Made by a program: the position numbers and the translations under genes | Shown: positions 1 to 9,300 of the stretch, piece by piece | Position numbering within the stretch: the first letter of the stretch is position 1 | How the letters are laid out: each line of letters begins with the position of its first letter | The notes under the pieces: generated by a model | The model's database searches: none | Told to the model about the DNA's origin: nothing | What the model saw: only the letters and a program-made list of their open reading frames with translations | DNA from: Acanthaster planci | Lineage: Eukaryota; Echinodermata; Asteroidea; Valvatida; Acanthasteridae | Length of the DNA stretch: 25,934 bases | Direction: 5' to 3' | NCBI RefSeq assembly: GCF_001949145.1 | Contig: NW_019091641.1 | Location: 259,582 to 285,515 of the forward strand

Positions 1-1797
1 ACCGTTGATAGCCAATATACTACAGAAATCGTTGTAGAGTAGGTCATCAATCTGGGAACCAAAGCTTGTGATGAAGTCAATCTCGACGCTGTCCCGGTGA
101 GTACCAATGACAAATGCCAGAGTGTTTGGATTCTTGGAATGTGCCTTCACCATGAACAGCCACTGGCGCAAGCGTTGGAGCTGTTGCTGGTCATCCTTAC
201 AGGCATCCTCCAAATTGAAGACCAGGAGATAGACAGCCTCTGCTGGTCTGAAGAATTGTTGCATGGTCTGGTACACGCTGTCACCAGCATTGTCCCAGAA
301 ATACACCTTGAAGCTAACAGGATCGTCTCCCATGGAAGAGTCCATCAGAAACTTCTGAAAGGTCGTGATTGGGATGCCAGTCTTTTCTAGATTTTTGATC
401 TTCTGAGCTACCAACCAGTCATACACTGGGAATCCACAAGCAGTGACTACAGAACAAACGACCGACAACCATGCCGATGTGTTGCTAAACATCAGAATCT
501 CCCAACCAATCAGCTGCCCGACTGTGATGGCAACAACAAAGCCAAAAGACTTCTTAAGCGTGTAAGGAAGAATGAGCTTTCTAATGGTGGTTATCTTACG
601 GCCTTTAAGGGTGCCATAGGAATGTAAATACCCCATTACAATGCCAACAAAAGTACCTGAAGTGTACAAGTATACGTCACCTACAAAGTAACCCGCAAGT
701 AGCCGATAATTTGCCATCAGTATGCAAAGAACCAAAGCAAAGAGAGTTGCAGGGAACAACTTATAGCTCTTAACCATTTTCTGCACGCCCTTCAAGTCGT
801 CTCGCATGAGGAGAACACCCAGAAGATTGCCTGTGACCAAGGGGGCTAGCGATTTGGCATTCAGACAAAACAGACGCCTTGGTTTCATCAGACAGTATGC
901 AACTGCGACCCCACTACGACACCCAAGCCCACACAACAAACCCAACCCAACACTCATAGCACAAACTCCCATGTACAAGATGAAGGATACGGTTGCTGCC
1001 CACAACGGCCCCAACTGATGACTATCTCTTAATTGGGCACTGTACTCTTTTGCCAAGACAGCAACACCAATCAAAACGACATGAAGAGACACTGACGTAA
1101 TGAAGCGATACGCGGAATGGAAGTCTGATTTAAATGCAGGCAGTGACAAAAATATGGCAAGCCAGCACAGGACGCCAAAATCATTCAGGATGCCTGTGTA
1201 CGAAAACAGGGCAAAGAGCACAAATGATGGGCCACCAAGCTTCACTTGATAAAAAAAATGCAGGACAATTTTACTGAGTGCCTGAAATGCTCTTCTGACG
1301 TCCCCAATAGTTGCGGACGTATCTTGGTTGTGGCCACGACTTGGTGGAGATTTTCTGAGAACACTGTGATCATCCTCAAATAAAGCGTCCTTTTTGACGG
1401 TGTTTAAGACACCCCCCATAATATCAATGCCCTTGCAGACACACCAAGCCGCACAAAGGCCAGGGTCATCAGCCGACTTGCAGACAGCAGTGGTGCTGGG
1501 TCTCCAGGCTGGCTCCTGGTCACAGGTCTCGCATACAGTGATGTCGATCCCTTCAGTTGCCTGCCGCTCAGCGCTTGGGTCACACACCTCCCCACACAGG
1601 TACTTCAAGGTACTAGACTTGCCAACACCTTTATCGCCAATGGTGAGAATCCTCAGTCGATTGCAGGGCAGCGAGCCGCTCCTCAGTGCCTCCCTGTGCT
1701 TTTCGTGTAAGCCTAAATCATTGGCCAACACTTGAAGGTTGAAACTACCGCCAAACCCAATAAAACCAGAGAGATAGGTTGAAAATGTTGAATCCAT
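1..1797 (-). CDS. Roc/Ras-like GTPase split by a polytopic membrane insert (3' partial)
   Basis: Seen: 599 codons open without interruption from an ATG in strong context (GCCATGG) to the window edge. Residues 47-63 form beta1 and the P-loop (GDKGVGKS, 54-61). ATEGID (80-85) matches the switch I/G2 threonine motif. VYFWDNAGD (498-506) is beta3 plus G3 (DxxG 502-505), followed by QQFFRPAEAVYLLVFNLEDA (514-533). FVIGTHRD (562-569) is the G4-equivalent typical of Roc domains, which have THxD in place of NKxD. Between G2 and G3 lie a Cys-rich stretch (89-121), a polar linker (122-185) and about ten hydrophobic segments, roughly 189-204, 207-220, 231-250, 262-281, 282-303, 316-331, 347-368, 370-391, 416-437 and 441-460. 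Basic loops lie at 305-315 and 398-416. Known: in Ras the G2-G3 interval is about 20 residues. Inferred: an integral-membrane GTPase whose two G-domain halves meet on the cytosolic face, which needs an even helix number. An upstream in-frame ATG at 1822-1824 has a weak context. The 3' part, including any COR-like domain, lies outside the window. Confidence 0.8.
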   Translation of the reverse strand, partial: MDSTFSTYLSGFIGFGGSFNLQVLANDLGLHEKHREALRSGSLPCNRLRILTIGDKGVGKSSTLKYLCGEVCDPSAERQATEGIDITVCETCDQEPAWRPSTTAVCKSADDPGLCAAWCVCKGIDIMGGVLNTVKKDALFEDDHSVLRKSPPSRGHNQDTSATIGDVRRAFQALSKIVLHFFYQVKLGGPSFVLFALFSYTGILNDFGVLCWLAIFLSLPAFKSDFHSAYRFITSVSLHVVLIGVAVLAKEYSAQLRDSHQLGPLWAATVSFILYMGVCAMSVGLGLLCGLGCRSGVAVAYCLMKPRRLFCLNAKSLAPLVTGNLLGVLLMRDDLKGVQKMVKSYKLFPATLFALVLCILMANYRLLAGYFVGDVYLYTSGTFVGIVMGYLHSYGTLKGRKITTIRKLILPYTLKKSFGFVVAITVGQLIGWEILMFSNTSAWLSVVCSVVTACGFPVYDWLVAQKIKNLEKTGIPITTFQKFLMDSSMGDDPVSFKVYFWDNAGDSVYQTMQQFFRPAEAVYLLVFNLEDACKDDQQQLQRLRQWLFMVKAHSKNPNTLAFVIGTHRDSVEIDFITSFGSQIDDLLYNDFCSILAING

Positions 1798-1824
1798 GGC
1801 AACCTGGGGAAGAGGAAAAGACAT
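1798..1824 (-). other. Alternative upstream start or splice acceptor of the GTPase gene
   Basis: Two readings compete. The frame stays open upstream of the chosen ATG, through a second ATG at 1824-1822 (adding MSFPLPQVA) back to an in-frame TGA near 1943. The segment also reads, on the minus strand, as a pyrimidine-rich tract ending in CTTCCCCAG at 1804, a good splice acceptor that would make GTTGCCATGG the start of a second exon. I chose 1797 because its context (G at -3, G at +4) is much stronger than that of 1824 (T at -3). Confidence 0.45.
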
Positions 1825-1827
1825 CAA

Positions 1828-4784
1828 CGGTGAATAAATAAGTCCGTTAATAATAGAACTGGCTAAACGGGCTACATGATGCCAAAGGATACCAGCAATT
1901 AGAGAGCACCGTAAGATCACAAATAAAGTCCTTATCCATGGTCATATCGTAATCTGCGTCACATCAGTCGAATCTCTGATTCAGAAGTCATTTACAAACA
2001 TGCTCCAACTCTTGAAAATTAAAACTCAACATTGAATTTCGAGGAAGTTGAGACAAAGAAATTCCAAATTCCACACGACTGTCTACAGTCTACAAAAGTG
2101 CTACACTACACGCTGGCATGCATGCGTTTAACTGGCAGTGCAAGTTTTCATTCAAGATAACCAAACATGAAACTGCCTGCAAAATATAAACGTTGTGCAC
2201 CAACATTTATCTGATGCTACATGCACACGTACCAGTGAAATTTGGAAAAGTACTAGGCTTTCACTCCAGTCGTATTTCAAATGTATACCATGTATCCTGG
2301 CATAGGCCTATGCCTATATAGGCAGTAACCTGCAATGCAGTGACATCCTGTCCAGCAGCGATTCTGCGCCATTTTATGAAACTACAACAAATGCCTCATT
2401 GCTGTTGATACAGAATCCTTTTTCTCAGGAGTAAATCTTCAAATTTGGAACTCTTCATACAGTTTGCCATCATCATCATGTAATGATGGCATGGCCTCAT
2501 TGCTACATGTACGTCCATGCTACGTCCACTAGGCAAACTTTCAGATTACATTTCCTCAGTACCTTACTCCGTAGTCTATGTCTGCACATCAAGTCAACGA
2601 TATCAATTAACGGTACAAACTGTACACAAACTGTACTACCTTTTGAATAAGGTTAGAAACACGAAGTCAACTCATAGCCTTGATAATCAAATTGCTTGTG
2701 GTACCGGTAAACCCATGTGTATCCAACGTGGCTGATTAACCTCCCATCCTTGGCATTGTAGAAAGTTTCGCTTCCAATGTTGGCTCGGGCATTCACAGCC
2801 TCGGAAACTCGTTGGTTGAAACTCACGGCAGATCAATTCAAGCCTCGATAGTCACGACAAAAACTGGAATGCTGTAAGTACAATGTGATATGGATAATCC
2901 TATTAAAAACGGAGAACACACGACACAATCCACTTCATTACATGCCAAATTTTCCGTACGATGGTCAGTCAACCCGAACTTTGGTTGTATCAAAAGAATC
3001 ACGCGCCCCATTGCTTTCCATTGTCCTTGTCTGAATTCGCTAGCGCACCTTAGCGGAAGCTTTACTACAGAGCAAAGTGACCTGGAAGAAACGCTGGTCG
3101 TCTGTTATGAAGAAAATAAAGAAAAATAGTGGTGATCATTTACAATGAAAGGACGGGCAGGAAACTGCTGTTTGTTTGGTGTCCAAAAATCAATTCATGA
3201 TCAGAATGATCAAGCCGTTCTGAAAAGGCTTCAAATATTGCGACATAAAGGGTTTTGGAGGCAGATTGGCCGACTAGAAACCAGTATACAATGAATTTAT
3301 CTGCTGACATTCAACACAAGCGAAATAAATAAGAGGCAATTTCTGTCTACAGCTAACTGGGCTGATTTCGGAAAAACGCGAGGTCAAATTTTGTGTTTGA
3401 GCAGTTGGGTTGATGACGTAACGGGGAAAAAGCACAACAGGCATGCAGGAAGCATGCATGAAGATACATGTAAACTGACATAGTTGCGGCTCATGTGCAT
3501 TGAAACGAGGACTTCTGAAAATACACAATACTATATATTAATCTCTGAGATGCATAAACATAAAATCTACTCTTAGCCAGTCAAAATAATTGCGAAATTT
3601 ATCCCAAAATGAAGGAACTAGTACGAGACGTTGAACGTGCAGAGAAAAGTAGGACTAATTTGCGTGGTATACAATGACAGTGCACTCGCGTTCAGGTGTA
3701 GTGGCAACATACTATTCATACACCACGGAGAATAACTCTGTCAGCGTGGGAATACTTCAAGGTAGGTATGGTAGCACAGAAGGTGCTGAAAATTGGAGGC
3801 AGAAGTTTCTAAAAAGCCACCAATCATGTTAACAGAGCCTAAGGGGAGATTCATGATTGGCCTCGGGTTCATGATTGGCATCAATTTGATTTAAACACAC
3901 TTGTATCGTTTTCAACCAGTTTATTACATTGTCGTACCTTTTAACACATTTTTCCCTAGTGAATAAATAATCTTTATAGCCCTTCAAATCAGATGGATTT
4001 TTCATTTTAATTGAGTTTGAATTTAAATTTTGAATTATCACTCATCTAGGCTATTGTAAATTAGGCTGTGTATCAATTAGCTGGCTGCGGCTTGACATTA
4101 TAAGGGACTCTTTGGGAAGTGCCTGTTAACACAGAAATGTGTATAACTTAATATGGACACAGTCTTAGCTTTCGGAAATATGATAGAAGAAGAAGCCAAT
4201 TTGCCTACCAGTTTGCTTACAACGAGTTTTAAGCACCTGTGTGAAACAGGTGACGTGGCGGGATTTGGCCAAATCAAACGAGGCAGGCTGACTTGAGGTA
4301 CATGTGTAATGAATTGTGTTCGTCAATTCCCGCTCATACCGTGACAGGGTGATGGGATTATGTTTTGAACAATATCAATTAGACCATGAGCCAGAAATCG
4401 GAGCTTCTCTGCAACTAGAGGTCCGTTAATTCTCACTTTTGAGTGGCAACATGGAATCATGACTAGGTGAATATGAAGGTGCTGAATCCAAATCAGCCTG
4501 TTGCTACCTCGTCAGACTGCCCCCAAGGTCTCCACAAGAGGACGCTAATCCCATTTTGCTAACTTTTGGTCAAAAGCATTATTTCGGGCATAGTTTTCAC
4601 ATTTTTGCGGGGAGATGTGGGAGGAATACTCGGGCTTGCTTGTGCAGTCTGACTGGCCACCATCCTGTTTACGTAGTTCGAGGCCCGATATATTGCGAAA
4701 ACCTTTCTGGTAGACAATGGAGGAGTACCAGAGTCTCTTAAATATGATTAACCAATTTTGTTGAATCTTTAGAGGGAGGGCAGT
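1828..4784. other. Intergenic or 5' intronic DNA, no gene recognised
   Basis: About 3 kb upstream of the GTPase start. No reading frame here shows domain-like sequence or a convincing exon; the short frames are AT-rich and unrelated to known families. It contains two overlapping perfect palindromes, GCATAGGCCTATGC (2300-2313) and GCCTATATAGGC (2312-2323), and a near-duplicated phrase around TTCATGATTGGC at 3850-3880. If the acceptor at 1804 is used, most of this stretch is the first intron of the GTPase gene. Confidence 0.5.
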
Positions 4785-4986
4785 TGTGACGGCCCCTAAT
4801 GTGATTGGCCTAAAAGCTTAGTGACGCAACCCGGACAGAAATGATCTGAAATAAACTTCGTATGGACACCTGTCTTACAATAAATAGGCTGGTTTATTCA
4901 TCAACGCTCCTTTCAGCCAATACACCAGTAGAGGGCGCTATTGACAGGGAGACTGTATGACTATATGTGCCCGGACTTCGCCCACA
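4785..4986 (+). repeat. Candidate solo LTR with 5-bp target duplication
   Basis: The segment begins TGTGACGG and ends CCCACA, so it has the TG...CA ends of a retrotransposon LTR. It is flanked on both sides by GCAGT (4780-4784 and 4987-4991), as expected of a 5-bp target-site duplication. It holds two AATAAA hexamers (about 4850 and 4880). At 202 bp it is short but within the LTR range. A short flanking repeat can occur by chance, and no second LTR or internal coding region is present. Confidence 0.28.
4925..4938 (+). promoter_or_regulatory. CTCF-type binding site
   Basis: CCAGTAGAGGGCGC fits every position of the core CTCF consensus CCASYAGRKGGCRS. It lies between the two divergent genes, about 3.1 kb from the GTPase start and 1.2 kb from the thioesterase TATA box, where an insulator or loop anchor would be sensible. 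CTCF is conserved across bilaterians. Occupancy is an inference. Confidence 0.5.
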
Positions 4987-5289
4987 GCAGTGAACACTAC
5001 AGTTTACTGTGGGAATCCAGAGCCAAATCAGGGACTTTAGCAAGTCTCCCGGGATATTGTCAGGGCTGTGCTACTCACAACTCACGTCACGAGATAACAA
5101 TTCGCCCTTATATCGACTGCAAGCACCTATCAGGAACTATACCGCGCCAGCAATTGGCCCCTCAACCTACCGAGCTCCTCAACCACACGCGCACCACTCG
5201 GGACTTTAAAAGGCACAGTCACGCTGGGCTAAGTAATCCTACCTTAGGATCAGCCCTTGAGCAAGACTCAGGACGCTGACAACTAAATT

Positions 5290-5440
5290 AACATTGCTTG
5301 TGCGCCCCTCATATCCTCGCGAGCCTGCCGCTGCTGCAATTCCGCCTGCGCGCACGCGCTACATGTGACCAAGCAGTGACGTGACGTGACTTCCGCTACC
5401 CAATCGCCTCATGCGCAAGGCAGAACCTGTGTGCCGCGCT
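5290..5440. promoter_or_regulatory. CpG-rich TATA-less promoter-like patch
   Basis: A short GC- and CpG-rich island in AT-rich DNA with clustered housekeeping-promoter motifs. These are a CTCGCGAG palindrome (5316-5323), an NRF1-like site (5349-5360, 11 of 12 consensus positions), overlapping CRE-like TGACGTGACGTGAC (5377-5390), an ETS core ACTTCCG (5389-5395) and CCAAT (5400-5404). Its natural client is the minus-strand GTPase gene. A usable minus-strand donor AAG/GTAGGA at about 5245-5240 would end a short non-coding first exon that splices to the acceptor at 1804. Orientation and target gene are inference. Confidence 0.45.
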
Positions 5441-5444
5441 CGCG

Positions 5445-5772
5445 TAAAGAGCACCTCTAAAGAAAACATGTTTTCTGGGATTGTATTTGTTTAAATAGTT
5501 ATGGAAGCATCCAAATCGAACGCAAACTCAATGTAGCCATTGTCTGTAGCCATTATTTGGCATGTAAAAGGATTGGCCACTACGAACACAGGGCGAGGGT
5601 TCCCTCGTTTTCTCTGAATGACGCAATCTACATTCAGAATTCGCACCTTGGCAAGAATAGAAAAAAACTCTTTTTAGATTGTTATAGTTAAGCTCAATTT
5701 GGATGCTTCGATATTTATTTGAATAGATAAAATCAGAAAAAAAAAACATATTTTCCTTACAGCTGCTCTTTA
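5445..5772. mobile_element. MITE-like foldback element with about 75-bp imperfect terminal inverted repeats
   Basis: The left arm (5445 to about 5520) and the reverse complement of the right arm (about 5695-5772) match over most of their length. TAAAGAGC at the left edge pairs with GCTCTTTA at the right edge, and GAAGCATCCAAAT (5504-5516) pairs perfectly with ATTTGGATGCTTC (5697-5709). The centre has no coding sequence. This is the form of a non-autonomous DNA transposon. No clear target duplication is visible, so the superfamily is unknown. It abuts the CpG-rich patch at its left edge. Confidence 0.6.
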
Positions 5773-6097
5773 ACACTATGCCCGCCCAACAGCTGCCCTT
5801 GTTACTGGGCAAGAGCGCAATCTATACTTACTTCGCACCACCCCTAATGACTAGCGCCTTCTGCACGTCACAATATTATTATCGCATGAAATTACATAAA
5901 GGAACGAACCCTGGTATACTGACTGCTTTGCCCATGAATAACGAAATATCTGCTTCTGAAAAACGAAAATGGAAGCTTGAAACCCAGTATATTTTCAGTG
6001 AGCCATGTCCACTTATGCACATGCATGCATAATTATAAATTCATTAGTGGAAAAGACCCACTGGGTCTATTGCCCTTTTGTAGAGTTGCATTGGGCC

Positions 6098-6105
6098 TAT
6101 AAAAA
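6098..6105 (+). promoter_or_regulatory. TATA box of the thioesterase gene
   Basis: TATAAAAA lies 132 bp upstream of the chosen ATG in a locally GC-richer context. An initiator-like A at about 6129-6132 lies 30-35 bp downstream, giving a predicted 5' UTR of roughly 105 nt with no intron. It agrees with the strand and position of exon 1. The transcription start is not proven. Confidence 0.5.
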
Positions 6106-6236
6106 GCCGAACGACTCGCGCCTGAGCCAGCATTTGGTACGATCACGCCGAGAGCACGACTACTGGCAATCTGTGATATGGTACAAGCTTGGCACACTTT
6201 GAGTCCCTCTGTCCCATGTGAAATAATCTTTTAAAG

Positions 6237-6355
6237 ATGATGTCAAGACTTAGTCAGTTGGCCCGTTTGACAGTCACTCCTTCTGCAGCCTTGATTGACA
6301 CTCAAGTGGCAATCCAAGCGACCGGATTGAAGGCTAACGGTCCTGTGACTATCAG
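6237..6355 (+). CDS. Thioesterase exon 1 (residues 1-40)
   Basis: Starts at ATGATG; the first Met was taken, the second being the next codon. It encodes [11 protein letters not shown], then [10 protein letters not shown] and [10 protein letters not shown]. The last part aligns with the opening strands of the BAAT/ACOT beta-sandwich, where vertebrate members read ...PVTLR/IR. Ends AG/GTGAGG in phase 2. The 11-12 residues ahead of the family start form a basic, acid-free extension. Confidence 0.82.
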
Positions 6356-9300
6356 GTGAGGGCCAAATACTCCATGCACACTATTTTAAGGCACAGGAGG
6401 AAAAATTCAATTTCAATAAGAGTGAGTCAGTCATGAAAAAAAACCTCTCCAAATGAGTGAAAACCACTCCAAAAGAATGAAATTTTCACTCTGCCAAAGA
6501 GCCATAAAAAGCAAAATCGAAAAAGGGTTGTCCTTTATAATGACTCCTCTTTTCGAGTGGCTTTCACTCTTTTGGGGATGGACTCACTATTTTTGAGAGC
6601 GAGTTTTTCGCTCTCTTCTACCTTTACTTTCGAGAATCCATGATGAATAAGTATTAGAAGGTTAGATTGGCGAGACATGAGGTGCTGTGTTTCTTTTACA
6701 AGTACAGCCACTTCTATACATGCTCATTCGTACTTGGGACATTTTGAGGCGATATTTTGTAAATAACGAGTTGTGGAACTGTAAGTTCCCTCATTTGTAC
6801 ATTTAGAAGAGCAGGTTTGGTTTATTAAACCAGCAAGCGATCCGGCCACTCACTTGTGCCGTGTGATTACTTGCACAAAGCTCGGAGTTTTTTTTTGTTA
6901 TTTCATTTTCAAATTGTTATTGTACTTTTTCGACCTCTCCTCCTCCTTGTAAGCTTGTAGTCTCCGTATCATCCGTTTGTTCACCGCAGCACGCTACTTC
7001 AAGGTAGCGTTGTTTTTTATGTACTACCTCATGGGCGTCGCAAAGGGGGTGGGGGACGAGAAAAACGAGAAATAAACAAAGGAATAAATAAAGAGAAAGA
7101 AGGGTTAAAAAGGAAAAGAGACGAAAATCACCAGTTTGCTTGAAAAATCTCAAAACAATCCCTTCCAAACTGTTTATCAGTGTGTTGGTGGTGAGAGTTT
7201 CCCCCCCCCCCATTTTACACTCCCCCCGGGAAAACTGTGGCTTGCTCCCGGAAAAATCCCGACAACGCCCTAGGAATATTTCATAGATGGTCAGTTAGAA
7301 AAGGAAAAATGAAAATTTACCATCTTCTTGAGAAGGTCACACGTCCCAAAGTCTTCCCAAGAGTGCAGTTTGTTTACTGGTGAAAATGACTTCTTTTATT
7401 AAATGCTGGCCCCTTTCGGAATACTTTTTGTTTAAAGGATCAACATTTGCTATACACAATTACATTCATTCATCGATGGTCCGACGAAGTCTGGAGATTT
7501 TAGTACAAACTTATAGGTTCTTATTAATGAAAGCTTTATCTGAAATCTTGAATTCATGGTGCCGCATTTTTCAAAATAATTTTTCTCGCTGATTCCATAA
7601 AGTGACTTTTTTGTGTTTCAAGGACATGTTTAAAATACTTATTCTTTTCATTTCCGTTTTGGAGACACCTTTCTTACTTAGGAACGACTTCACCTGTTAT
7701 GGAGCAAACACTTAACATGGGTGTAAATCCAGGGTAGGGGAGGTATATATCACTCCAGTTTCTGACCGGGGAAGGACTTTTGGACCATCCCCCAAAACAC
7801 ACTTTTTCGTGGCGAGAAATAGTCGTCACCGTTCTCACAAAGTGACGCTAATAACCAAAAAATGACTGTTTTGTCGATTGTAACTTTTTTTTCAATATTC
7901 TCTTTTACAATATCGTGCTTGACAATTTTGGCATGCTCCTACAAACAAAGCATCATTACTGTCATAGTTACATTAATGTTTCCCAGGGCAAATATCTTGT
8001 AAACAGCTTTTAGCGTTTTCACGAAGAGACTCAATGCTTAACATCCTTTGAACACGTACAAAACGTAAAGGAAATGGCTGAAAACTAGGTCAGCCAGGGA
8101 TTTTGGTTTTGAAGACACGACCACCTTCCCTGTGATTATTCTCCATTGAACAGAAGGACGTTCATGTTCAAAAACGCAACTTTCGTTGCTATATGCAAAC
8201 TTGTCACAGTGCCGATATCAGTACCCTTAACACCGGTCTAGTTTGTTCACTCATCTTTGTCAACAACATCAATATAATAATAATAATTAATAATTGTGAT
8301 GCTTGTGGGCTTGTGGGGCCATTGGAAACTTCGAGTAGCCTACTTAATTGCTTCACTGCCTCATTACAAGCTGGGCTAGTAACAACTGTCCATACCAGTG
8401 TCAGTCCTTAATCTTTATAACCTGTCCATGTACTTGTGATTGAATGAGTACATCAAGGCCCTCAGGCTTCAAGGGTGAGTTTCAGGAAAAAAAACCAGAA
8501 GTTTGCAGCCCTGTACACTGAGAACCTGCTGCTCCTAGCACTGTTGTGCATTCTTTTATCCATTGCTCGTCATCCAGGAGGTGAGGAACCTTCTAAATAA
8601 TTTCAAGGCAGTTAGATGGCCTAGTCATGGCACAATGAAATGGAGTAAACTTGAACAGTTCAGTAAGCTACAAGATGTAACAGGATCACATTGAGTTGTT
8701 TTGAGGCAGTTTAACTTTGAAAGAGCAAAATGGCGGCCGCCGCGTCCAAGTCATATCGCGCGCCCGAAATGTTATGGTAACATATTCAGCGCGCGTGCTC
8801 CTGTTGACTTCGTCACAAAGGCGGACGCGCCACGATTTGCAGGCTCTCGTTGGACGATTACTGAAGTTGTGCGTTAACTTCCGGTTTCATGTAAACAGCA
8901 ATCAATGCATAGGCCGTGTCCGAAACGGGCTTCCAGAGCATTTGGAGCGAAGACCTAGACCTAGCTCTAGACAACAGATTTGGATATGTGCAATGCATGT
9001 GCAGTGGGCGTCACGGTGCACATGGTTTAAACTGAAGTGACGTCACACCCACTAACCGGGTGGAACTTAACCATGGTCTATAACACTTTTATTTTTATTT
9101 GCTTATTAGGATAACAATGGTTAGTGACAATATCCAGTCAACGTTCTGAGATTCTGAGATTGTTTCTATCAAATAAATCTAGTACGACACAATTTACAGT
9201 GTTAAAATTACTGCACTAGGCCTTTTTGTACAGTCACCATATTTTACTGCCGAAGTAGCCTTTGATCAAGGCGCCCGCGACAAAATGGATCGTCGCTGAA

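Noticed and set aside
97-390. Plus-strand 97-codon open frame, and others at 806-1018 and 1394-1735
   Set aside because: Antisense shadows of the 599-codon minus-strand GTPase frame, which carries clear GTPase motifs while these carry none.
2300-2323. Two overlapping palindromes as a possible regulatory site
   Set aside because: Perfect but short; palindromes of 12-14 bp are expected now and then in AT-rich DNA and no partner motif or gene start is near.
3829-4041. 70-codon minus-strand frame
   Set aside because: Low-complexity Asn/Lys-rich sequence typical of AT-rich non-coding DNA, with a local repeat at its end.
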